DNA of 64,000 nt from an uncultured Eubacteriales bacterium (GCA_900315875.1 ONAX01000001.1:38783-102782), one strand, 5' to 3'. Positions 27,331-36,301 are shown, counted from the stretch's first letter. Program-made: numbers and translations. The notes: generated by a model from the sequence alone, not told the origin.

Positions 27331-28278
27331 TTATCTTGATTCGTACTTAACCGGCCAGAGATTACGGTCACCAACCGTAGTGTCAAAGTATACAAACAGC
27401 GTTTCGTTCTCCTTAACCTCTACGTTACAGTTATTTTGGCTGTTGTATGTAACTCCGTCGTCTAGTTCGCCCCAGCTATCCGTCCATTCTCCGTTTACGC
27501 GCACCTTGAACTGATATGACATTGCAGGAAGACCGCTGATTACAACTGTAAAGATTCCGTCGCCGTCCTCATCCGTCAGGGGAATATCAGTCGTCCATTC
27601 CTTGCACTGCGGGAATGTCCCGGTAATGCCGTATGAAACTGCTGTCTGTACCTGAATATCCAGATTACAGTTTCTGAGGGATGTGCAGCCGGAAAATGCA
27701 TTCTGCGGAACCTCGCTTTTATTGACTCCGTCCGGAAAAATTGCTGTTTCCAGCGAAGAACAACCGGCAAACGCATAGTCCCCGACAGAGGTCAGTGTTG
27801 ACGGTATAGTCACAACCTTAAGGCTCTTGCAGTATTTGCATACACCCTCTGAAAGCGCAGTAAGACCCTCGGGGAAGGTAAGCTCCTCGAGAGATTCACA
27901 GGATACAAATGCGTATTTACCGATTTCGGTAACGCCCTGCGGTATTGTCAGCTTTTTCAGAGAGACCATATCCGACAGAAGATATTCCTTGATCTCGCGC
28001 ACCGGATATCCTCCGATAGTAGCAGGTATATTTACCTCCGTTGCACTCAGATCTCCGGCATAGTATACTATCATAGCATACCCGTCTTTCACTACGTAGC
28101 CGAAGTCATTTTCGATAATGACCTTATTGGCATCACTCTTTTCAGAGTCCGAAACTTCGGGCCCGGACGCGGGACCGTTTAAGTTGCTCTGTGTCAAAAG
28201 ACTGCAACCGGAGGTGCACACTTCGGCAAGCAGCGCTGCTGCAAGCAAGACAGACAGCCTTCTGATTGATTTTTTCAT
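27331..28278 (-). CDS. BspA-like leucine-rich-repeat lipoprotein with X25-like C-terminal domain
   Basis: 315 residues. It has a signal peptide with lipobox TSGC (Cys ~25). BspA-type (LRR_5) repeats follow at about residues 85-210, with repeating IP/FP-x-G-V/L-T and YAF-x-x-C-x-S-L-E motifs. A C-terminal beta domain (TDEDGDGIFTVVISGLP, FKVRVNGEWTDSWG) resembles X25-type modules of starch-active enzymes. It is predicted to sit on the outer membrane face. Its place inside the secretion cluster, 55 bases upstream of WXG100 genes, suggests a surface component of the same system or a passenger gene; I cannot tell which. Confidence 0.78.
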   Translation of the reverse strand: MKKSIRRLSVLLAAALLAEVCTSGCSLLTQSNLNGPASGPEVSDSEKSDANKVIIENDFGYVVKDGYAMIVYYAGDLSATEVNIPATIGGYPVREIKEYLLSDMVSLKKLTIPQGVTEIGKYAFVSCESLEELTFPEGLTALSEGVCKYCKSLKVVTIPSTLTSVGDYAFAGCSSLETAIFPDGVNKSEVPQNAFSGCTSLRNCNLDIQVQTAVSYGITGTFPQCKEWTTDIPLTDEDGDGIFTVVISGLPAMSYQFKVRVNGEWTDSWGELDDGVTYNSQNNCNVEVKENETLFVYFDTTVGDRNLWPVKYESR

Positions 28279-28362
28279 AGTACTACCTGACCTTTACATG
28301 TAAAATGTCGACAGAAAAAGTTCTGCATAAAGTAAAAACGAATTTTCACTTTGACAATAATA

Positions 28363-28716
28363 CTATTCGAAATCTCCCTCTAGCAGCTCCGGAATATCCG
28401 TCAGGTCGTTGACAACCGGAAAAACCTGTCTGGGGGCGAATTCTGCGCCGGACATGTGCTCACATACCGCGTCCTCGGTACTTTTGTATATTTCCGAGAT
28501 CTGACACAATATCAACTTAACAGCTCTGAGCTGTTCACTGCAAAGTGAAAGCTCACGCGTAAGCTCCGTGTATCTGTCGTCGGACTGCTCGGAGTGGATA
28601 TACATATCGAGTTCTGATTTTGTTTTCTCAAGATTATGAAGCATTTCGGTCAGATCATCGCTTTTTCTGCCGATGTACTCCCCTGTTTCATAAAGCAGCT
28701 CAAAATCTATATTCAT
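28363..28716 (-). CDS. small helical protein, WXG100/LXG-like without the W-x-G motif
   Basis: 117 residues from ATG 28716, which has AGGAGT five bases upstream; a longer in-frame reading to 28941 crosses a structured non-coding stretch and is rejected. The sequence is mostly amphipathic helix (DDLTEMLHNLEKTKSELDMYI, LSLCSEQLRAVKLILCQI) with an acidic C-terminus. It resembles type VII accessory or chaperone proteins in size and position only. No family match is claimed. Confidence 0.6.
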   Translation of the reverse strand: MNIDFELLYETGEYIGRKSDDLTEMLHNLEKTKSELDMYIHSEQSDDRYTELTRELSLCSEQLRAVKLILCQISEIYKSTEDAVCEHMSGAEFAPRQVFPVVNDLTDIPELLEGDFE

Positions 28717-28760
28717 TTTACTCCTGCCCTTTGCGGTATTATTGTCAAAATGAAAATTTC

Positions 28761-28848
28761 CGCCTTCCAACCTGCCGGGCTTCTGTCCCGGACTGACGGC
28801 TGACGCCGTGGGGTTAAAGCAGTCCGTACAGAATCTGCAGGTCGGAAA
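28761..28848 (-). ncRNA. structured RNA element between WXG100 and downstream gene
   Basis: The 175-base gap after the WXG100-like gene can fold into a closed multi-stem structure. The outer stem TTCC-A-ACCTGC (28765-28775) pairs with GCAGGT-C-GGAA (28837-28847). Inside are CCGGG/CCCGG (28775-28791), GACTG/CAGTC (28791-28824) and a nested ACGGC-TGAC-GCCGT hairpin (28796-28809). There is no T-run and no known riboswitch signature that I recognise. It could be an mRNA processing or stability element that sets WXG100 levels, or a riboregulator. Strand is taken from the operon. Confidence 0.4.
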
Positions 28849-28891
28849 GCTTAGTAACGGGTAAGTGTGTGTCCTTCCCGGTACTGACAAA

Positions 28892-29206
28892 TCAGGAAAT
28901 AATATCCGTTCTGAGAGCCTGTGCCTGCTCGAGGTTAGCACTTTCAGCCTGGTTATACTCCTCTACGATCCTCTGCAGGTCGCTGACATGCTCCTGGATC
29001 ATTGCATTCATCTTCTGAATGCTCGGCTCGAGGGAAGTCAGTTTGCTGATGAATGTCTGGGTAGATTCACTGGAGCATGAGGAAAGCTGTGTGGAAATGT
29101 TCACCATTTCCTGTGTAAGATTGCTTATTGCTGCGCCTGTACCTGAAAATTCGCTCGCTGTATTTAAAAGCTGTTCTGTAGAAACCTTGAATTCAACCTG
29201 TGCCAT
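28892..29206 (-). CDS. WXG100-like protein lacking the tryptophan
   Basis: 104 residues of clear WXG100 build (FKVSTEQLLNTASEF first helix; long second helix ending VEEYNQAESANLEQAQ). The turn reads LSSCSSESTQTF, so the W-x-G motif is lost. The ATG at 29206 sits nine bases after AAAGG; the ATG at 29215 abuts the RBS. It lies 17 bases after the canonical WXG100 gene at 29224-29526, so the two probably form a heterodimer in which only one partner carries W-x-G. Confidence 0.72.
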   Translation of the reverse strand: MAQVEFKVSTEQLLNTASEFSGTGAAISNLTQEMVNISTQLSSCSSESTQTFISKLTSLEPSIQKMNAMIQEHVSDLQRIVEEYNQAESANLEQAQALRTDIIS

Positions 29207-29223
29207 AATCGTCATCCTTTCTC

Positions 29224-29526
29224 TCAGTGATATGTTCTTTCCGTGGCAACTTCAACGTTCCTTGCCTCGGCCTGTTCAAATCTTGCTGCGATCTGCATAA
29301 GAGCTACAATGTACTCGTTAATGGTCTTATAGAAATTGTCCATCTGAGCCACATCACTCGAAAATGCATTGTGGAAGGTTGCCCTTGCCTCGCCGTCCCA
29401 GCTGGAATTAAGTGTAGCCTCAATATTCTTGAGCTCGTTAACCTGACTCTGGAACTGTACGTTGAGATCATTCAGATGATCTGCCTGTGCTCTGATCTGT
29501 GCGGAATTGATTAACATTTCTGCCAT
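29224..29526 (-). CDS. canonical WXG100 protein (EsxA-like)
   Basis: 100 residues with a helix-turn-helix and the textbook turn LNSSWDGEARATFHNAF, the best WXG100 match in the window. The strong RBS AGGAGG and its own promoter at 29592-29621 suggest high expression, as for secreted EsxA. It is probably a substrate and co-secretion partner of the 28892-29206 product. The C-terminal tail FEQAEARNVEVATERTYH is where type VII export signals usually lie, but a standard YxxxD/E is not obvious. Confidence 0.88.
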   Translation of the reverse strand: MAEMLINSAQIRAQADHLNDLNVQFQSQVNELKNIEATLNSSWDGEARATFHNAFSSDVAQMDNFYKTINEYIVALMQIAARFEQAEARNVEVATERTYH

Positions 29527-29591
29527 AATAAAACGCCTCCTGATTATTTATGTCGTTTTGTTTTCTTTCGTATTGCCTTACGACTGTATTT

Positions 29592-29621
29592 ATTATAAAA
29601 CATTCTGAAAAAAAATGTGTA
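29592..29621 (-). promoter_or_regulatory. internal promoter ahead of the WXG100 pair
   Basis: Minus strand TACACA (29621-29616), an 18-base spacer and TATAAT (29597-29592) in the 145-base gap after the YukD-like gene. It would allow the small WXG100 genes to be expressed above the apparatus genes. Confidence 0.55.
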
Positions 29622-29671
29622 CTTTCTGACAAACGGCACGTTTTTTGGTATCAACGACCACCCTTATTTTT

Positions 29672-29920
29672 TCAGATAATTATCAGCCTTTCGCTGTTCA
29701 TTATTCCGTTTTCCGCGCAGGACAGCTCATCCTTCAGGATGCTCATTCTGTCTGTGCTTACAAGCATAAGTCCGCTCATATTCTCTACCGGGGGATACTG
29801 TTCCTTCTGGCAGATCATAACGCAGATTTCCTCCTTCAGGTCGCTGACCGACGCATTTTCATCTATTCTGAAATCATATTTTTTTCCGATAATCGGTGCA
29901 AAAACCTCTATTACTATCAT
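29672..29920 (-). CDS. YukD/EsaB-like ubiquitin-fold protein
   Basis: 82 residues matching the YukD/EsaB family of type VIIb systems, cytosolic ubiquitin-like proteins (IEVFAPIIGKKYDFRIDENASVSD followed by LKEEICVMI). Members are required for secretion, possibly through EssC; the mechanism is open. The ATG overlaps the upstream stop (ATGA at 29917-29920). Its presence is the strongest sign, next to EssC, that this is a type VIIb-related locus. Confidence 0.75.
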   Translation of the reverse strand: MIVIEVFAPIIGKKYDFRIDENASVSDLKEEICVMICQKEQYPPVENMSGLMLVSTDRMSILKDELSCAENGIMNSERLIII

Positions 29921-30594
29921 AGGCTCATCTCCAAAAGCGTTGATAACAGCTCCCTGAGCTTTTCCTTAGTGTACGGATACTGTTCGGTATATCCGTCCTT
30001 CCTTGTAATCAGCACATTTCCGAGGGCGCGCTGGGCAAGTATTATATCTGCGCTGATACCAAGTGTGGTATTCTTTCTTTCCATCCAGACGGTAATCTCA
30101 TTATCGCCGCAGAGCATACCATCTGACAGCAGCTCTGACAGTTCCTGAGCAGTATACTGCGGCAGACGATGCTGCAGTCCGTCCTTTTCAGGAGGGAGCG
30201 CTCCGTCAGAAAGCATAAGCTCCCAAAGTCCTGATTCATCCGTCAGAGTAAGTCTTGTCTTTCCGCAGAAAAGTGAACAAACAAGCATCTTCCCTTCCGA
30301 CAGATAACAGCAAAGCTCTGATCTACTATCATCAACAAAGCGTATGCACAAAAGCTGACCACACTCACACATCATTGTAATCATCGCCCTGAACGGCTCA
30401 TTCAGTCTGAAATGCTCCTGTGTGTTTTCGTAAACACCTCGGTTAACAAGGCTGCTGAGAATATTGACAGCCTCATCGGCACCGAATGCTGTTTCTCCGA
30501 AATCAAATCCCGTCAGTGTACGATAACCCATGGAGGACGCCATAAATGCGATTTCTTCGCTGTCAAAAAGGTATGTGACGCACTCAGTACTCAT
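29917..30594 (-). CDS. hypothetical cytosolic protein coupled to LytTR and YukD genes
   Basis: 225 residues, no signal or TM segment. The start ATG 30594 overlaps the LytTR stop (ATGA), with GGGAGG upstream. The sequence has an N-terminal alpha part (LFDSEEIAFMASSMGYRTLTG), central beta-rich segments with many cysteines, and a C-terminal helix region. Size, position and the alternating pattern recall ESX chaperone-like proteins (EspG/DUF5081 class), but I do not see a diagnostic motif. Function unknown. Confidence 0.6.
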   Translation of the reverse strand: MSTECVTYLFDSEEIAFMASSMGYRTLTGFDFGETAFGADEAVNILSSLVNRGVYENTQEHFRLNEPFRAMITMMCECGQLLCIRFVDDSRSELCCYLSEGKMLVCSLFCGKTRLTLTDESGLWELMLSDGALPPEKDGLQHRLPQYTAQELSELLSDGMLCGDNEITVWMERKNTTLGISADIILAQRALGNVLITRKDGYTEQYPYTKEKLRELLSTLLEMSL

Positions 30595-31304
30595 ATGACT
30601 GCCTCCCTTACTGCGTTTTTGTATGTTCTCGAAAGCGGCAGCATACAGCCGTTTGCAAGCTTTATCGTATTGCTGGAAAATTTCACCGAGGAAATCTTTT
30701 TGACCGACACAATAAAGCTTCTGTGGCACCGTACAAAATCTTCAGGAAGCTGTCCCTCGAGGGTGTCCAGCGTGCCGTAGAAATTCAGCTCCTCAAATTC
30801 AGTACCGATCACTATCTTCTTTTCTCTTGCCTCAAAATAGAAAATACTGCTGTATGGTATTATCTGTCTTCCGTCACGGTTCTCAAAAAGGAAGCTGTCG
30901 TCATCATTATCCTGACGATCGCGCATGTAGACCTCATAGACCTCACGGAGGGTAGTGCAGACCCTTTCCTGACGCAGTGGCCGCATCAGAAGTGAGCTTG
31001 CAAGAATAGACGGGCGAATATATGTAAGCGGCGAAACGCTTTCGTCTGTTATTAATACGACTGCACAGGAGCGGAACTTTTTTCTGACAAGCTCCGCTGT
31101 AACAATGCCGCCGTTTCCGGTCACATCTATGCAGGCAATATCTATATTGATTGCTGTATTGATTGCTTTGTCTGCCTCAGTCCCGGTCCTGACTGAAAAG
31201 AATGACCATTCGTCATTTCCGGAGTCTGCGGCTATGCTGCGATATTGATTCGTAATATTCTTTAATTCAGCTTCAAAACTGCTGAATATAAGAACCGAAA
31301 TCAA
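30591..31304 (-). CDS. LytTR-type response regulator with atypical receiver
   Basis: 237 residues. The N-terminal receiver-like domain (about 1-115) has a candidate phospho-acceptor Asp in IACIDVTGNGG. It lacks the acidic pair near residue 10 and has Arg for the conserved Lys (LLMRPLR). The C-terminal LytTR DNA-binding domain (about 140-237) has IPYSSIFYFEAREKKI and FVRCHRSFIVS. It starts at TTG 31304, overlapping the EssC stop, with GAGGAGG eight bases upstream. No histidine kinase gene is nearby. It may regulate the locus, perhaps with input other than His-Asp transfer. Confidence 0.82.
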   Translation of the reverse strand: MISVLIFSSFEAELKNITNQYRSIAADSGNDEWSFFSVRTGTEADKAINTAINIDIACIDVTGNGGIVTAELVRKKFRSCAVVLITDESVSPLTYIRPSILASSLLMRPLRQERVCTTLREVYEVYMRDRQDNDDDSFLFENRDGRQIIPYSSIFYFEAREKKIVIGTEFEELNFYGTLDTLEGQLPEDFVRCHRSFIVSVKKISSVKFSSNTIKLANGCMLPLSRTYKNAVREAVI

Positions 31305-34300
31305 AGCTCGTCCCTCCTCACAAGAGGAAGCACAGCCTTCAGTGCAAGTGTTTCATCCTCATCAGAAACAACAAGCACATTGCCCTTTTTCAGCGGTTTT
31401 GCAGTTTCACTGAATGGAATATTCCTGAATGCGAAAAGCCGCTGTGAATTTACGGACGCTCCCATCAGCATACCCTTTTTAACGCTGACAAACGGCTGAT
31501 ACAGCTTCAGGGCGGAAATAAGTCCGTAGTCTTCGACATTCATGCAGCCGAAGAAATATATATTATGCAGCTTACCCTTGGAAATAAGGTTTCCGAGAGC
31601 ACCGGACATATCTCCTATTCCGCCTGAGGGCTTCTGTGCGCTTTCGAAGAAATCCTTCAGGTCGTCAATAAAGATGAATACCGGCTTTTCCTTTGACATT
31701 ACGTCGTAAACCTCTTCATCGGTCAGTCCGTCCGCAATGCATTTCTTCTTAATGCCGTTTCTGCGAACAAACTCCGGTATCAGGCTTTCGCTTACATAGG
31801 AATAAAGTTCCGAATCTTCGCTGATATATGTCGCATTGTATTTTTCTGCAGTACGCTGCAGAATAGAAGTCTTCTTTTCGTATATTACGATATTCCCCTG
31901 TTTCATACCTGCTGCGTACATAAGCAGCCGCAGCATATTCGTCTTGCCGGACTGCCTCTTTCCGAGGATGGTGTAGCAGTAGGTATAGCGCAGGTCCACG
32001 CTGAGAACAGATGCATCGTCAACAAAATATCCGAACGGAAGAAGGTGTCCTTCCTTCGAAAGGGCATTGTATTCGTCAAGAGCTTTCAGGTCACTGAGTA
32101 CCGGTTCGTCCGGAATAAAGGGTATCTTTGCAGCAGTGCTGCCCTTCCATGCCCTTGCCATCGCCTCTCCGACCGATTTCAGCTTATCGGCAGCCTCATA
32201 GTCGTCCTTTGCATCCACTGCAACCGCAGTCTGGAATTCAAGCAGCCTGCCGCTGACAAGAACAAGTCCTCTTCCCTTTTTCTCGCTGTCCGGCAGGACA
32301 GTAGGACGAATACTGCGGAAAACCTCAGCGTATTTATATTTGTCGCCCATATCAAGCGCAATTACGGTCTTCATGTTTTCAGCTATCCTGGTCGGGATCT
32401 CACTGATGCCGAAGCCTGCGGACGAAGCAACAAGGTGTATACCATAGCTCAGACCCTCTCTTGAAAGACGGATAAGAGCCTCCTCATACTTGCCTGCGGT
32501 CTTGTCCTTGAAATTGGCATAGTTATCTATTACAACGAGAATCATGGGGATCTTTTCACCCGTTGACCTCACGTACTGTGAATAGTTACCGCCGCCGAAA
32601 AGCTTCTTTCTCTGCTCAGTAATCTTTGTCAGCAGATTGAAGAATTTATCTATCTTATCCGGGAAAGCAGAGCTGAGTACTCCGCCGACATGCGGAAAGC
32701 CCTCAAAGCATGAAAGCATATTGCTGCTGAAATCCAGAAAATAGAAATTCAGTCTTTCGGGGTCATATCTGTTCATAAGTGAATAGCACAGCGTCTGCAG
32801 GAATGTGCTCTTTCCGCTTGTGACACTGCCGCAAAGTGCGATATGTCCAGCATCTCCGATTTCCACGGACGCAGGAAGCTGCGCCTGATTTTCCGGATCG
32901 TCATACAGTCCGAATGCTGTTTCAGCAGTGGAAAGATCGTCATCGTCCTTCCAGCCTGTACCGTCAAAGCCCTCATCAGCAGGGCTTATATCACTAAGCA
33001 GCAGCTTCTGCGGAAGCACCGGCAGCCAAAGACTGTTCTGGCGCTTATAGCCGTTTTTCTTTGCAACCTCCGCAATATAGCCGACAACTGCTTCGAGCTG
33101 CGTTTTTTCCTTCAGCTCGGGCATACGGATATTTCTTTCTCTTGATATTCTGATTATTTCTGCCGCTGTCTTTTCGTTGTTTTCGCCGAGTGTCTTGTTA
33201 CCCGGAGGAATAAGCCTGAGGAAGCTGACAAGACAGCTTATATCAACATCGCTTCCCTCAAAATTATATCCCTGATCGCGCAGTATCTGTGCGGCAGCCT
33301 TTGCGGTTTCCTCTGCTCTGGCTCCGTTATTTTTTGCGCTGATAATATCATAGAAGCTCTTTGCTCCGAAAAGGTCATTTGCCGCCTTACCGAGTGCATA
33401 TGCAACAGAGGTGAACCACTTCAACTTGTCCTTTTCCATACGCTTGAGCTTTGTATAATTGCCCACAACGGCTGTTTTGCCGGTTGAGGTTATCATCGTC
33501 GCGATAGAGGTTTTGCCCGAATTTTCCGGATCATAGACCGCACCGCTCCAGCCGGACTGGAAAAGCTCATACAGCTCGTCATTGCCGACCTGCAGGTAAC
33601 ACCTGCCCGCCTGAGTAATATAAGCGGCGTCGGGCTTGTGCAGCATTTCATTGCTGTCCTTTCTGTCCTGCACGCGCAGACAGAGCTTGAATTTGGAATT
33701 CGACCAGATATTGTCGCTTACCGTACCGCTTGGCTTCTGAGTTGCAAGTATAAGGTGAACGCCGAGGCTTCTGCCTATCTGGGCAACGCTAATAAGCTCG
33801 TTGATATATTCCTCTGAGCCCTCGCGCTTCATTTCGGCAAATTCATCGATAACTATTACAAGATGCGGTATTGCGACCTTTGCCTCGCCGTTTTTATAAA
33901 GTCTTGTATATGCGTCTATATTATTGACGCCGTATTCGTTGAACAGTGTCTGGCGGCGGTTGTTTTCACTTTTGATTGAAATCATCGCACGCCTTATCTG
34001 GTTGCCCGCAAGGTTGGATATACTGCCGATAAGATGCGGCAGATCAAGAAAGAGGTTAGCCATGCCGCCGCCCTTGAAGTCGATAAGGAAGAAGGATACA
34101 TCCTCCGGGCTGAAATTCGTCGCAAGGGACAGTATATACGTCTGAAGAATTTCACTTTTACCGGAGCCCGTAGTTCCTGCCACAAGGCCGTGAGGTCCAT
34201 GGTATTTTTCGTAAATATCAAGGCAGCAGTCTCCGCCGCCGGCCTTTTTACCTATAACGGCGCGCATGTTATTGTATGTACGGTTCCTGCACCAGGAATC

Positions 34301-36301
34301 GACCAGATTCAGCTGATCGAGCGAGCTGATGCCCAGCATTTCAAAGAAATCGAGCTGGGAAGGTATATTGGAATCGTTTTCCACCTCATTGATGCGGATA
34401 TTTGACAGTCTTTTTGCCATTACGCCGAGCCGCGGAAGCTCAACAGTATCGAAATTGATAGTCTGAACCTCGCCGTCAGTGGAAAGGGTATTGTAAATAC
34501 CGGAAAAGTCCTTTGTCTTTTCAATTATTATATTACAGCTGTTAGGCAACTGCTCGCGATGAGTACATACAAATATGGTAGTAAGACCCAGACGCTCTGA
34601 CGGGTGCATGACATATTTTGAAATAAGCTCATTTTCAAGCAGGCGGACATCTGTTACTATCAGGACAATATGTGGCTTTACTATCTCCGGGACATCTGCG
34701 CTTTCGGCACGATGGCGGATGATATCCGTAAGCTCATACAGCATTTCGCTGCTGTCTGCTGCTCCGACCGCAAAAAAGCGAAGCTGGTCATTGTTTGTCC
34801 AGTTATGCGGCAGGAATTTAATATAATTCCATCTGCCGTATCCTTCAGCAGAATTCTCTGTTCCGCAGAAGGCAAGCTTAACGTCCGTATAGCTATTATT
34901 TGCTGCTATCTGGGTTACCATTGCATCCACTATGGAATAGGTATCCCTTGGTTCTCCGACAATGCCTATAAGCCTGTTTGTTTTCAGGTCAACTCCGACA
35001 GGAACATTTTTCAGCATGCGGAACTGCTCATAAATAAATCTCGGTTTATCCTTGAGCTGATCCTGTACAAGAGTGAATTTATTGTCAGGTATTTCTATTT
35101 TTACCTGAAACGGCATATCACCCAGCCCAAGGCGGATAAACAGGAAATCCTTGTGAAAGAAGTTTCTGCTCCAGAGCGCCGGTGTGGTCCTGTCGTACAT
35201 TACGCACTGCTGTGCCGACGGATACATCGTATGCATCGCCAGCTCGTTTTCCGAATACTGCTTTTTAAGCTTTTCGGATATTTCTATCAGGTACTTTCCG
35301 TATGCTTCATACCTGTTGTTTTCGTTTTCAAATTCCTCGCGCCTTGTATGGCGAAGGTTCAGCACTGCCCATACTGAGCCGAGCACAGCAGAACCGACGG
35401 CTGTTATAATACCCGTGAACATAAACGCTCCCGAGCCTGTGCCGTGATACATTGTGCTGAAAACAGAAAGACCCGTTCCGAGCATCATCGGAATAGCCAT
35501 AGTAAACGACGGACCAATCACATTGAAAAGCGGTTTTTTCTTGCTGAACTGGGGCGCAGGCGGAGGTTCTATTCTGAGAGCGCCCTTATGGATATCGGGA
35601 AGCATTCTCGGTGCACGGTTAAAAAACTCCGCTTTAGACTGTATATGTCTGCCCTTTTCGGGCTTCTTTTTTACTTCAAGCCTATATATTCCCAGAACAT
35701 CGGAAATACTGACCTTGCCGAAGCCCGTGCCGACGCAAAGGATATTGCCGAGGACGACAAGGTTCAGTCCGAAAATATTCACCGTATCACCATATTGCAG
35801 GCTATAGGTGCCGCTTATTCTTTTATGATTTACATACACGCCGTTGCGGCTGGAATCCGTCACGGTGACGCTGCCGCCGTGAAACGTGATGCTGCAATGA
35901 ACGGATGAAACAAGATTTGTGATATTGTATCTTATCAGATTGGATTCATCACTTCCGACCGTCACTGTTATCTTGTCCGTTATACAGAACTTTTCAAAAA
36001 CAGTGAAGCTGATCCTTGAATCTATTACCAGTGCTGAGAGATTCTCTCCGCGCGGAGTATGAATGTCAACGATCATTTCATCAGAAAGCTCAGGATCCTT
36101 AACGGAAGCACCGTTAAGCAGGAGAGAATACTTCTCATCGGAATTCATCACCCATTTCCCGGCACTGTTCGTCAGACGTATTTCTATATCCTCAACCAAA
36201 GCGAAAAGCTGTCTGTCCAAGATAATGGAATAATCAAGGTTTTCTGAATTAGGCAGAACGAATTCACTGAATGCCTGATCCTTGAAAATCATAATTAGCA
36301 T
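31301..36301 (-). CDS. essC: EssC-type type VII secretion ATPase (FtsK/SpoIIIE) with N-terminal FHA
   Basis: 1,666-residue motor of a type VII-like system. It has an N-terminal beta domain (1-95), an FHA domain (about 112-190: VSSVHCSITF, DSSRNGVYVN), and two TM segments (about 262-312). Three FtsK-like ATPase domains follow. D1 has Walker A TTGSGKSE (710-717) and Walker B IVIDEF (816-821). D2 has SVTSGKST (1159-1166) with VVIDN. D3 has KRQSGKTN (1448-1455) with FIFIDD. Only D1 keeps the usual Walker-B Glu; D2 has Asn and D3 Asp. The ATG 36301 follows GGGGA by eight bases. It matches EssC/YukBA in length and order and is the central call for the locus. Confidence 0.93.
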   Translation of the reverse strand: MLIMIFKDQAFSEFVLPNSENLDYSIILDRQLFALVEDIEIRLTNSAGKWVMNSDEKYSLLLNGASVKDPELSDEMIVDIHTPRGENLSALVIDSRISFTVFEKFCITDKITVTVGSDESNLIRYNITNLVSSVHCSITFHGGSVTVTDSSRNGVYVNHKRISGTYSLQYGDTVNIFGLNLVVLGNILCVGTGFGKVSISDVLGIYRLEVKKKPEKGRHIQSKAEFFNRAPRMLPDIHKGALRIEPPPAPQFSKKKPLFNVIGPSFTMAIPMMLGTGLSVFSTMYHGTGSGAFMFTGIITAVGSAVLGSVWAVLNLRHTRREEFENENNRYEAYGKYLIEISEKLKKQYSENELAMHTMYPSAQQCVMYDRTTPALWSRNFFHKDFLFIRLGLGDMPFQVKIEIPDNKFTLVQDQLKDKPRFIYEQFRMLKNVPVGVDLKTNRLIGIVGEPRDTYSIVDAMVTQIAANNSYTDVKLAFCGTENSAEGYGRWNYIKFLPHNWTNNDQLRFFAVGAADSSEMLYELTDIIRHRAESADVPEIVKPHIVLIVTDVRLLENELISKYVMHPSERLGLTTIFVCTHREQLPNSCNIIIEKTKDFSGIYNTLSTDGEVQTINFDTVELPRLGVMAKRLSNIRINEVENDSNIPSQLDFFEMLGISSLDQLNLVDSWCRNRTYNNMRAVIGKKAGGGDCCLDIYEKYHGPHGLVAGTTGSGKSEILQTYILSLATNFSPEDVSFFLIDFKGGGMANLFLDLPHLIGSISNLAGNQIRRAMISIKSENNRRQTLFNEYGVNNIDAYTRLYKNGEAKVAIPHLVIVIDEFAEMKREGSEEYINELISVAQIGRSLGVHLILATQKPSGTVSDNIWSNSKFKLCLRVQDRKDSNEMLHKPDAAYITQAGRCYLQVGNDELYELFQSGWSGAVYDPENSGKTSIATMITSTGKTAVVGNYTKLKRMEKDKLKWFTSVAYALGKAANDLFGAKSFYDIISAKNNGARAEETAKAAAQILRDQGYNFEGSDVDISCLVSFLRLIPPGNKTLGENNEKTAAEIIRISRERNIRMPELKEKTQLEAVVGYIAEVAKKNGYKRQNSLWLPVLPQKLLLSDISPADEGFDGTGWKDDDDLSTAETAFGLYDDPENQAQLPASVEIGDAGHIALCGSVTSGKSTFLQTLCYSLMNRYDPERLNFYFLDFSSNMLSCFEGFPHVGGVLSSAFPDKIDKFFNLLTKITEQRKKLFGGGNYSQYVRSTGEKIPMILVVIDNYANFKDKTAGKYEEALIRLSREGLSYGIHLVASSAGFGISEIPTRIAENMKTVIALDMGDKYKYAEVFRSIRPTVLPDSEKKGRGLVLVSGRLLEFQTAVAVDAKDDYEAADKLKSVGEAMARAWKGSTAAKIPFIPDEPVLSDLKALDEYNALSKEGHLLPFGYFVDDASVLSVDLRYTYCYTILGKRQSGKTNMLRLLMYAAGMKQGNIVIYEKKTSILQRTAEKYNATYISEDSELYSYVSESLIPEFVRRNGIKKKCIADGLTDEEVYDVMSKEKPVFIFIDDLKDFFESAQKPSGGIGDMSGALGNLISKGKLHNIYFFGCMNVEDYGLISALKLYQPFVSVKKGMLMGASVNSQRLFAFRNIPFSETAKPLKKGNVLVVSDEDETLALKAVLPLVRRDEL

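Noticed and set aside
28717-28891. Cobalamin riboswitch or 60-residue N-terminal extension
   Set aside because: No complete set of B12-box motifs; the extension has no RBS and low-quality protein sequence, while ATG 28716 has a good RBS.
34670-35377. 235-residue ORF antisense to essC
   Set aside because: Mirror-frame shadow of a conserved coding region with no RBS.
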